Source: Bacteroidaceae bacterium
GTDB taxonomy: Bacteria; Bacteroidota; Bacteroidia; Bacteroidales; Bacteroidaceae
Assembly (NCBI GenBank): GCA_017558165.1
Contig: JAFYWE010000083.1
Span: 1-10,473 of the forward strand
Direction of reading: 5' to 3'
Length of the DNA: 10,473 nucleotides
Positions 1-5,453 of this stretch are shown piece by piece (position 1 is the first letter of the stretch; every line of letters begins with the position of its first letter). Both the position numbers and the translations under genes were made by a program. Below the pieces are notes generated by a model, which saw nothing but the letters and a program-made list of their open reading frames with translations, made no database searches and was not told the origin of the DNA.

Positions 1-1
1 A

Positions 2-700
2 TATAAGGAGACCAGTTCAAACTGGGACTTCAACATACCGTTCGTAAAGCAGGAGAAGCAAAGAGAGAAACAGTACAGACAATATGCCGATTTCCAGTTC
101 GGCATCATAAATAACCTACAGTTCGGTTTAGGACTTGTATCGGCACACTCGCAGGCACCGGGAATGGACGCAAACTTTGGCAATGCCGGCATGGAGTTCT
201 TCCTGAACAACCTTTTCAGTTGGGAATACCGCCCGTTCAACAAGACACACCTGTATCTGGGATTCGGTGTTGACTGGAAAAACTACAAGATGAAGGGAGA
301 GAACAGGTTTGTAAAGGAAAACAACAAACTGATTATTGCACCCTACCCCAACGGCGCAGAGGTAAACTACTCACGCATACGGGTCTTCTCACTCACCCTT
401 GACCTGATGCTGCGTCAAGACTTCAACCGCAAAATCTCAATTGAGGCCGGCCCTATTGTAAATTTCAACACAAGTGCATCCATAAAGACAAGATACACAA
501 TGGGTACAGGAAAGGAGAAAGAGGGATTCAGGGAGAGAAACAACAACATTCACCAAAGACCCGTTACGGTTGACTTCAAAGCACAGTTGAACATATCACC
601 CATCGGATTCTACTTCAAATACTCACCGGCGAATGTCCTTGATACCAACTATGGACCGGAATTCAAGTCAATGTCAGCAGGTTTGGCAATAGAATTCTAA
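2..700 (+). CDS. Probable outer-membrane beta-barrel protein, 5' end cut off by the window
   Basis: The frame is open from the first complete codon at position 2 to TAA at 698-700, with no convincing internal start, so this is the C-terminal 232 codons or so of a longer gene; the ATG at 164 is internal. The protein shows alternating polar and aromatic residues typical of amphipathic beta strands (FQFGIINNLQFGLGL, HLYLGFGVDW, SIEAGPIVNF, PIGFYFKYSP) separated by charged loops, and it ends in ...GLAIEF. A C-terminal aromatic residue on a last beta strand is the usual signature of outer-membrane barrels recognised by the BAM machinery. The cargo or role cannot be told from this fragment. A strong hairpin follows 13 nt after the stop. 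Barrel assignment is inference from strand pattern; a specific family is not recognised. Confidence 0.6.
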   Translation, partial: YKETSSNWDFNIPFVKQEKQREKQYRQYADFQFGIINNLQFGLGLVSAHSQAPGMDANFGNAGMEFFLNNLFSWEYRPFNKTHLYLGFGVDWKNYKMKGENRFVKENNKLIIAPYPNGAEVNYSRIRVFSLTLDLMLRQDFNRKISIEAGPIVNFNTSASIKTRYTMGTGKEKEGFRERNNNIHQRPVTVDFKAQLNISPIGFYFKYSPANVLDTNYGPEFKSMSAGLAIEF

Positions 701-713
701 AAATACACATTAT

Positions 714-742
714 ACATTAGAGCCTCACAAGGGCTCTAATGT
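714..742 (+). terminator. Perfect 11-bp hairpin after the barrel gene, likely terminator
   Basis: Arms 714-724 (acattagagcc) and 732-742 (ggctctaatgt) are exact reverse complements around a 7-nt loop. It begins 13 nt after the stop of the upstream gene. The sequence after it is only moderately T-rich (ttgttatattg), so it is not a textbook intrinsic terminator, but its position at the end of a gene and before oppositely oriented tRNA genes suggests a terminator, possibly working in both directions. Confidence 0.6.
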
Positions 743-812
743 TGTTATATTGTATCTACACAGAGTTTGCAGGCGCCCCCACACCCCGGCACAGACGTGC
801 ATTATACAAAAA

Positions 813-840
813 AAAGCGAGAAACTTTCGTTTCTCGCTTT
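813..840 (-). terminator. Intrinsic terminator of the tRNA-Asn pair
   Basis: Read on the minus strand, two 12-nt arms (aaagcgagaaac and gtttctcgcttt) are exact complements around a GAAA tetraloop, and the second arm runs into a T-run (nine T in a row counting the stem end) reading leftward to about 808. It begins 2 nt after the discriminator base of the downstream tRNA-Asn copy. Stem, stable GNRA loop, T-run and location make this a confident rho-independent terminator for minus-strand transcription. Confidence 0.85.
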
Positions 841-841
841 G

Positions 842-915
842 CTCTTCAGGTAGGACTTGAACCTACGACCCCCTGATTAACAGTCAGGTGCTCTAACCGA
901 CTGAGCTACTGAAGA
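842..915 (-). tRNA. tRNA-Asn (anticodon GTT), downstream copy
   Basis: The minus strand folds into a complete cloverleaf of 74 nt: acceptor arms TCTTCAG and CTGAAGA, D stem GCTC/GAGC, anticodon stem CCTGA/TCAGG around the loop CTGTTAA, a 5-nt variable loop, T stem GTAGG/CCTAC around TTCAAGT, and discriminator G at 842. The anticodon GTT (positions 881-879) reads AAC/AAU asparagine codons. The 3' CCA is not encoded, because the next bases are CAA, so it must be added by the CCA-adding enzyme. It is second in the transcript, after an identical copy 120 bp away, and is directly followed by the terminator at 813-840. Confidence 0.95.
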
Positions 916-961
916 ATATGTCGGAACTTTTGTATTTAAAGCGATGTTCCGTCTCGCTTTG

Positions 962-1035
962 CTCTTCAGGTAGGACTTGAACCTACGACCCCCTGATTAA
1001 CAGTCAGGTGCTCTAACCGACTGAGCTACTGAAGA
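962..1035 (-). tRNA. tRNA-Asn (anticodon GTT), upstream copy
   Basis: This is base-for-base identical to the copy at 842-915, with the same 74-nt cloverleaf and the GTT anticodon at 1001-999. It is the promoter-proximal copy on the minus strand; a TAnnTTTG promoter box lies 28 nt upstream of its 5' end. The 46-nt spacer to the second copy keeps a remnant of the terminator arm (AAAGCGAGA read on the minus strand) but no T-run, so transcription probably continues and both tRNAs are cut from one precursor. Confidence 0.95.
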
Positions 1036-1063
1036 ATTTTGTCACCCTTTTCGTTTGACGTTG

Positions 1064-1095
1064 CAAAAGTAGTACAACTTTTCTTCTTGTGCAAA
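1064..1095 (-). promoter_or_regulatory. Bacteroidetes-type promoter for the tRNA-Asn pair
   Basis: On the minus strand a -33 box TTTG (1095-1092) is followed by exactly 20 nt and then TACTTTTG (1071-1064), a perfect match to the -7 consensus TAnnTTTG known for the Bacteroides primary sigma factor. Transcription would start around 1055-1059, roughly 20-25 nt before the first tRNA, which suits a stable-RNA promoter with a short 5' leader trimmed by RNase P. Confidence 0.8.
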
Positions 1096-1100
1096 TTTTC

Positions 1101-1135
1101 CGGCTTTTTTTTCATCAAAACAGCAAAAAAAGCCG
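1101..1135. other. A/T-rich inverted repeat in the divergent tRNA / protease intergenic region
   Basis: Arms 1101-1111 (cggcttttttt) and 1125-1135 (aaaaaaagccg) are exact complements around a 13-nt loop. The repeat lies just upstream of the tRNA promoter -33 box and about 110 bp before the protease start. Only four pairs per arm are G/C, so it could be a weak terminator, an A-tract curved (UP-like) element for the tRNA promoter, or chance in A/T-rich DNA. I saw no confident TAnnTTTG promoter for the protease in the remaining 1136-1244. Confidence 0.35.
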
Positions 1136-1244
1136 CAAAAACCATATGCAATTGATTAAATATAGTAAAAATGGGTGATAAATTGCAGTTTTAATGGAGC
1201 AAAAGAGTATCTTCGCACTCTACAAACCAAATGAAGGATACCAA

Positions 1245-2906
1245 ATGAAAAGAACATACCAGTTTGCGGCGTTGCTGTTCGCACTGTTCTTACTTACCCC
1301 CGCCGGCACTCTCGCCGACGACAAGCACAAATTCCGTCTTGCACGCCAGTTGTCTGCATTCAACTCCATAGTCAAGGAGCTGAACCTCTTCTATGTGGAC
1401 AGTATCATGCCCGACAAGATGATAAACAAGGGCATAGATGCGATGCTCCGCAACCTCGACCCATACACCGTGTACTACCCCGAGGAGAAGAACGAAGAAC
1501 TGAAGATGATGACAACCGGAAAATATGCCGGAGTAGGTTCCACCATACGCTTCCACAAGGAGCTGAACACGACTGTCATCACAGGCCCATATGAGAACAT
1601 GCCTGCATACAAGGCCGGCTTGAGAGCTGGAGACGCCATAATCTCAATTGACGGCAAGAAAGCCGAAGGACTCAGCGTCGACAGCGTGAGCGACATGTTG
1701 CGCGGTGAACCCGGCACCAAGCTCACCGTGGTTGTGAAGCGCCCCGGTGCGTCTGGGGAAATTGCATTCAGGCTCGAGAGAGAGAGCATCGCCTTGCCGG
1801 CCATAAGCTATTACGGTATGGTAAAGGAAAACATCGGATACATCTCGCTCGAGAGCTTTACCGAGAACTGCGCCAAGGAGATGCGCCATGCAGTCGTAGA
1901 CCTGAAGAAACAGGGCGCGACATCATTCATCATAGACCTGAGAAGCAACGGCGGAGGACTATTGAACGAGGCAATCGACATCGTAAACCTCTTTGTGCCC
2001 AAGGGAAAGACTATCGTTACCACCAAGGGCAAGATAAAGCAGTCGAACGAGACTTTCGAGACAAGGCGCGAACCTATCGACACGGAATCACCCATCGTGG
2101 TACTTGTAGACGGACAGACAGCATCGGCATCGGAGATTGTCGCAGGCGCACTGCAGGACCTTGACAGGGCTGTAATCATCGGTTCACGCACATTTGGTAA
2201 GGGCCTGGTACAGAGCACACGCCCCGTGAGCGGTGGTGGCCACCTGAAGCTGACCACGGCAAAGTACTACATCCCCAGCGGACGTTGCGTACAGGCACTC
2301 GACTATTCGCACATGATTGAGGACGGCAAGAGCACACGCATCCCCGACAGCCTCACCAACGTGTTCCACACAGCAGCCGGACGTGAGGTACGTGACGGTG
2401 GTGGCATTCGCCCCGACATAGAGCCGAAGGGCGAGGAACTGTCGACACTCATCTACTATCTCATGCAGGATATGGTAATCTTTGACTTTGCCAACGAGTT
2501 CTGCCTCAAGAACAGCAGCATAGAGCCCGCGGCGACATTTGACATAAGCGACGAGACATACGACGAGTTCAAGGAATTCATCAAGGCAAAGAATTTCAGT
2601 TACGACCTCATGAGCGTAAAGGCCCTGGACGACCTCAAGAAACTGACAGAACTTGAGGGATTCAAGGATATCGTAAAGGACGAGATTGAATCACTTGAGA
2701 AGAAGCTGCAGTCCAACCTCGACCACTCGCTCGAGCATTTCAGCAAGGACATCAAGATTCTGATTGCTGATGAGATCGTGCGACGCTATTATGGCGAGAA
2801 AGGCGGAATAATCTACAGCCTCCGCGAGGACCTGGACATCCAGGAGAGCTACAACGTGCTCGAGGACAACGACAGATACCTAGAGATTCTCTCACCAAAG
2901 AAATAA
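1245..2906 (+). CDS. Secreted S41-family C-terminal processing peptidase (CtpA/Prc type)
   Basis: A periplasmic serine protease of the CtpA/Prc type, which cleaves near the C-termini of exported or misfolded envelope proteins using a Ser/Lys dyad. I chose ATG 1245 (553 aa) over the in-frame ATG at 1194 because the shorter form starts directly with a signal peptide (MKRTYQFAALLFALFLL, likely cut near TLA/DD) and has AAGGA 6 nt upstream; the longer start would add 17 non-signal residues. Visible parts: a helical segment with LRNLDPYTVYYP (about 60-75), a PDZ domain (about 88-180, GLRAGDAIISIDG), then the S41 core with FIIDLRSNGGG, TASASEIVAGALQD containing the predicted catalytic Ser-294, and TFGKG containing Lys-319, 25 residues apart as in Prc. 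A roughly 140-residue helical C-terminal region follows. The gene stands alone, divergent from the tRNA pair. Family is certain; substrate is unknown. Confidence 0.93.
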   Translation: MKRTYQFAALLFALFLLTPAGTLADDKHKFRLARQLSAFNSIVKELNLFYVDSIMPDKMINKGIDAMLRNLDPYTVYYPEEKNEELKMMTTGKYAGVGSTIRFHKELNTTVITGPYENMPAYKAGLRAGDAIISIDGKKAEGLSVDSVSDMLRGEPGTKLTVVVKRPGASGEIAFRLERESIALPAISYYGMVKENIGYISLESFTENCAKEMRHAVVDLKKQGATSFIIDLRSNGGGLLNEAIDIVNLFVPKGKTIVTTKGKIKQSNETFETRREPIDTESPIVVLVDGQTASASEIVAGALQDLDRAVIIGSRTFGKGLVQSTRPVSGGGHLKLTTAKYYIPSGRCVQALDYSHMIEDGKSTRIPDSLTNVFHTAAGREVRDGGGIRPDIEPKGEELSTLIYYLMQDMVIFDFANEFCLKNSSIEPAATFDISDETYDEFKEFIKAKNFSYDLMSVKALDDLKKLTELEGFKDIVKDEIESLEKKLQSNLDHSLEHFSKDIKILIADEIVRRYYGEKGGIIYSLREDLDIQESYNVLEDNDRYLEILSPKK

Positions 2907-2918
2907 ACAGACAAACAA

Positions 2919-2952
2919 GCAAGCAGGCAACCCCAAAAGGTTGCCTGCTTGC
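2919..2952. terminator. Perfect 14-bp hairpin between convergent genes
   Basis: Arms 2919-2932 (gcaagcaggcaacc) and 2939-2952 (ggttgcctgcttgc) are exact complements around a 6-nt loop. It sits between the protease stop (2906) and the stop of the minus-strand gene (2977), where a shared bidirectional terminator is expected. Neither side has a pure T-run, but the minus-strand exit (ttgtttgtctgtttattt) is T-rich, so it should work better for the minus-strand gene. Confidence 0.75.
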
Positions 2953-2976
2953 CTATCCAACTGAGCGCCTAAGGCA

Positions 2977-3432
2977 TCACTCATACATAAAGACACGTAC
3001 CTTGCCATCCCTTAGCGCAACTTCAACATTAGAATTTTCACCCACCTTCATTGCCAGCGTATCCTTTGTACTGCCATCGACTACGCGCAATACGGATTCT
3101 GGGGTGAAATACGTCAGTTCGCGCACGATACGCTTACCGTTCTCAAAGACTGTGTCATTCACGAAATAGCGGCTAACCATCAGTGAGGTATCGGCATACA
3201 CGGCAGGAGACGAGAACACCAGACTGTCGTCGAGCAGCACGTCATACCCCCTACCCTCCTGATTGCCGAAAACATGTATATTGTATGCGAACATCTTGGA
3301 CTCAACCTTGTTGGCAGCCTCACCCATAACATAAAAGACAAAAAGCACCATTGTGAATATCAGTACGGCAAAGAAGAATACGCTGCCGAATAAAAACCTG
3401 AGGTTAGACCTCGAACTCCTGTTTACTTTCAT
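2977..3432 (-). CDS. Small single-pass membrane-anchored protein, function unknown
   Basis: I do not recognise this 151-aa protein. It starts at ATG 3432 with a short basic N-terminus (MKVNRSSRSNLR), followed by one strongly hydrophobic segment at about residues 13-36, so it is probably anchored in the inner membrane with the remaining 115 residues or so in the periplasm. That part has alternating beta-like character and contains DGSTKDTLAMKVGENSNVEVALRDGKVRVFMYE-type segments rich in V, D and T, but no catalytic motif or lipobox cysteine. A possible -7 box with one mismatch to TAnnTTTG (TATCTTCG, minus strand 3458-3451) lies about 19 nt before the start; no matching -33 box is seen. The gene is convergent with the protease and divergent from the rimP operon. 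The intact frame, good start and end-of-gene hairpin support a real gene; function cannot be inferred. Confidence 0.75.
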   Translation of the reverse strand: MKVNRSSRSNLRFLFGSVFFFAVLIFTMVLFVFYVMGEAANKVESKMFAYNIHVFGNQEGRGYDVLLDDSLVFSSPAVYADTSLMVSRYFVNDTVFENGKRIVRELTYFTPESVLRVVDGSTKDTLAMKVGENSNVEVALRDGKVRVFMYE

Positions 3433-3559
3433 AAGAACTGTTTTATGGGACGAAGATAGGGAATTTTCCGCTTTCCGCAGCCATGCAGGATGCTTAAATC
3501 ACACCTTACGAAGAATTATTTCAAAAACATCGGCACGCCCAGCAAAAAAGAGGGAAACG

Positions 3560-3591
3560 CTTGCATATAAGAGTTATTTTCATTAATTTTG
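3560..3591 (+). promoter_or_regulatory. Promoter of the rimP-nusA-infB operon
   Basis: A -33-like box CTTG (3560-3563, one mismatch to TTTG) is followed by exactly 20 nt and then TAATTTTG (3584-3591), a perfect match to the Bacteroidetes -7 consensus TAnnTTTG. Transcription should start about 3596-3599, giving a leader of nearly 90 nt before the rimP start at 3686. No gene lies upstream on this strand after 2906, so this is the natural main promoter of the operon. Confidence 0.75.
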
Positions 3592-3608
3592 CAGTGAAAG
3601 ATGATGAT

Positions 3609-3633
3609 GAGGGGCCGACAAGCCCCTCTTTTT
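3609..3633 (+). terminator. Terminator-like hairpin in the rimP operon leader (possible attenuator)
   Basis: Arms GAGGGGC (3609-3615) and GCCCCTC (3622-3628) pair perfectly around the 6-nt loop cgacaa and are followed at once by TTTTT (3629-3633). This is the form of an intrinsic terminator on the plus strand. It lies only about 10 nt after the predicted transcription start and about 50 nt before rimP, with no gene between promoter and hairpin to be terminated, so an attenuator controlling entry into the operon is the simplest reading. No clear competing anti-terminator fold is visible; a 6-nt match (ATGATG at 3604-3609 with CATCAT at 3658-3663) could only disturb its base. Confidence 0.6.
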
Positions 3634-3685
3634 CATACATACCCAACGGGAAATCACATCATACAATCTAACATAATAAAGCTAT

Positions 3686-4153
3686 ATGATTGACAGACAA
3701 CAGGTAATTGACTTGACAAACGAGTGGCTTGCCAACAAGGAGTATTTTTTGGTAGATGTCGTTATCAGCAGGGACGACAAGATAACAGTGGAGATTGACC
3801 ATGCCGAGGGCGTGTGGATTGAGGACTGTGCCGAGTTGAGCCGCCATATCGAGAGTGGCCTGAGCCGCGAGACCGAGGACTATGAGCTTGAGGTAGGCTC
3901 TGCAGGTCTGGGACAGCCTTTCAAGGTATTGCAGCAGTACCAGAACCACATAGGACTGGAGGTTGAGGTACTGACCAAGGAGGGCAAGAAGCTCAAGGGA
4001 ATACTCAAGGAGGCTACAGCCGAGGGATTCACTGTCACCATTAGCAAGAAAGTAAAGGTAGAGGGCTCAAAGCGCCCACAGCTCGTCGAGGAGGACACAC
4101 CATTCACCTACGACGGCATCAAGTACACGAAGTATATTATAAATTTCAAATAA
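3686..4153 (+). CDS. rimP: Ribosome maturation factor RimP
   Basis: RimP binds the free 30S subunit and helps late assembly around the S12/S19 region. The 155-aa length is normal for the family. The N-terminal alpha/beta domain spans about residues 1-82 and carries the family signature region ELEVGSAGLGQPFK (about 67-80), matching the usual LEVSSPGLDRPL motif with typical Bacteroidetes variation. The C-terminal SH3-like barrel (about 83-155) contains LEVEVLTKEGKKLKGILKEA and ends in YTKYIINFK. The ATG at 3686 has no Shine-Dalgarno sequence, only A/T-rich leader, as is normal in Bacteroidetes. It is the first gene of the operon, and its stop is separated from the nusA start by one base, so the two are almost surely translationally coupled; rimP-nusA adjacency is conserved in most bacteria. 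Confidence 0.95.
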   Translation: MIDRQQVIDLTNEWLANKEYFLVDVVISRDDKITVEIDHAEGVWIEDCAELSRHIESGLSRETEDYELEVGSAGLGQPFKVLQQYQNHIGLEVEVLTKEGKKLKGILKEATAEGFTVTISKKVKVEGSKRPQLVEEDTPFTYDGIKYTKYIINFK

Positions 4154-4154
4154 A

Positions 4155-5432
4155 ATGGCAAAGAAAGACGAAACAATCAGCCTTCTTGATACATTTCAAG
4201 AATTCAAGGAGTCGAAGAACATCGACCGCACAACAATGATCAGCGTACTCGAGGAGAGTTTCCGCAAAGTAATCGTGAACCTCTTTGGCACAGACGAGAA
4301 CTATTCGGTTATCGTCAACCCCGACCGTGGTGACTTCGAGATCCAGCGCCGCCGTACAGTTGTTGCCGACAACGAGGTAAAGGACAGCAACTTCGAGATT
4401 TCACTCAGCGAGGCACAGCTCATCGACGACACCTTCGAGGAAGGTGAGGAGGTTAGCGAGATCGTGAACTTCGCCGAGTTCGGCCGCCGCGCAATCCTGA
4501 ACCTGCGCCAGACACTCGCTTCAAAGATTCTGGAGCTTGAGAAGGACAGCCTCTACAACAAGTACAGCGAGAAGATCGGCCAGATCGTAAGCGCCGAGGT
4601 TTACCAGATATGGAAGAAGGAGCTGTTGCTTGTTGACAGCGAGGGCAACGAGCTCATCCTGCCAAAAAGCGAGCAGATTCCTAGCGACTTCTACCGCAAG
4701 GGTGACAACGTCCGCGCAGTAGTAGTTAACGTTGACAACCAGAACAACAACCCCAAGATTATCCTCAGCCGCACATCACCAATGTTCCTGCAACGTCTGT
4801 TCGAGCTTGAGGTACCTGAGATCAACGACGGTCTCATCACCATCAAGAAGATTGCCCGTATCCCAGGCAAGCGTGCGAAGATTGCAGTAGAGACATACGA
4901 CGAGCGCATTGACCCGGTAGGTGCATGCGTAGGTGTAAAGGGTTCACGTATCCACGGTATCGTACGCGAGTTGCGCAACGAGAACATCGACGTCATCCCT
5001 TACACATCTAACATCGAGCTCTTCATCAAGCGCGCATTGAGCCCTGCGAAGATCCAGAACATTACCCTCGACGAGGAGAAGTGCGTTGCCGACGTGAACC
5101 TCAAGAAAGAGGAGGTTTCACTCGCTATCGGTAAGGACGGTCTCAACATCAAGCTTGCAAGTATGATTACAGACTACACCATCAACGTATACCGCGAGAT
5201 TGACGCACAGCAGGAGGATGATATCTACCTCGACGAGTTTACCGACGAGATTGAGGAGTGGGTAATCGAGGCTATCAAGAACATCGGCCTTAACACTGCA
5301 AAGGCTGTACTTAACGCTCCAAGAGAGGCTCTCATCGAGAAGGCCGACCTTGAGGAGGATACCGTTGACCACGTTATCGAGGTTCTGAAGGCAGAGTTCG
5401 AGGACGAGGATGACAACAACAACGAGGAATAA
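4155..5432 (+). CDS. nusA: Transcription termination/antitermination factor NusA
   Basis: NusA binds RNA polymerase and nascent RNA and modulates pausing, intrinsic termination and antitermination. Domains visible in the 425-aa protein: an N-terminal RNAP-binding domain (about 1-130, opening LLDTFQEFKESKNIDRTTM); an S1 domain (about 138-208, GQIVSAEVYQIW to KIILSRTSP); KH1 with the GxxG loop GVKG at 260-263; KH2 with GKDG at 326-329; then one short helical C-terminal module (about 370-415, IGLNTAKAVLNAPREALIEK) and an acidic tail rich in E, D and N. The C-terminus is shorter than the 495-aa E. coli protein, which has two acidic repeats. Start ATG 4155 lies 1 nt after the rimP stop. In E. coli, NusA affects expression of its own operon, which is relevant to the leader hairpin at 3609-3633. 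Confidence 0.97.
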   Translation: MAKKDETISLLDTFQEFKESKNIDRTTMISVLEESFRKVIVNLFGTDENYSVIVNPDRGDFEIQRRRTVVADNEVKDSNFEISLSEAQLIDDTFEEGEEVSEIVNFAEFGRRAILNLRQTLASKILELEKDSLYNKYSEKIGQIVSAEVYQIWKKELLLVDSEGNELILPKSEQIPSDFYRKGDNVRAVVVNVDNQNNNPKIILSRTSPMFLQRLFELEVPEINDGLITIKKIARIPGKRAKIAVETYDERIDPVGACVGVKGSRIHGIVRELRNENIDVIPYTSNIELFIKRALSPAKIQNITLDEEKCVADVNLKKEEVSLAIGKDGLNIKLASMITDYTINVYREIDAQQEDDIYLDEFTDEIEEWVIEAIKNIGLNTAKAVLNAPREALIEKADLEEDTVDHVIEVLKAEFEDEDDNNNEE

Positions 5433-5453
5433 ACAAATAAGAAGAGACTACTG

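Larger units (their letters stand above)
832..1037. repeat. 86-bp direct repeat (832-917 and 952-1037) holding tRNA-Asn
   Basis: Positions 832-917 and 952-1037 are identical, offset by 120 bp. The repeat covers the whole tRNA plus about 10 bp on its 3' side (the tctcgcttt part of the terminator stem) and 2 bp on its 5' side. This is what a tandem duplication of a tRNA gene together with part of its terminator would leave. The 34-bp non-repeated spacer (918-951) has diverged or came from elsewhere. Confidence 0.9.

Noticed and set aside
842..1035. tRNA pair as attachment site of an integrated element
   Set aside because: The repeat is explained by tandem tRNA duplication; no integrase or phage-like gene lies in the window, and the material between copies is only 46 bp.
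1136..1244. Candidate promoter for the S41 protease (TAAATTGC near 1178)
   Set aside because: It matches the TAnnTTTG box only partly and has no -33 TTTG at the right spacing, so I cannot support it.
3353..3586. 77-aa plus-strand frame overlapping the start of the minus-strand gene
   Set aside because: It overlaps a better gene on the opposite strand, covers that gene's upstream region and ends just before the rimP promoter; the translation is basic, low in recognisable structure and has no supporting start signal.
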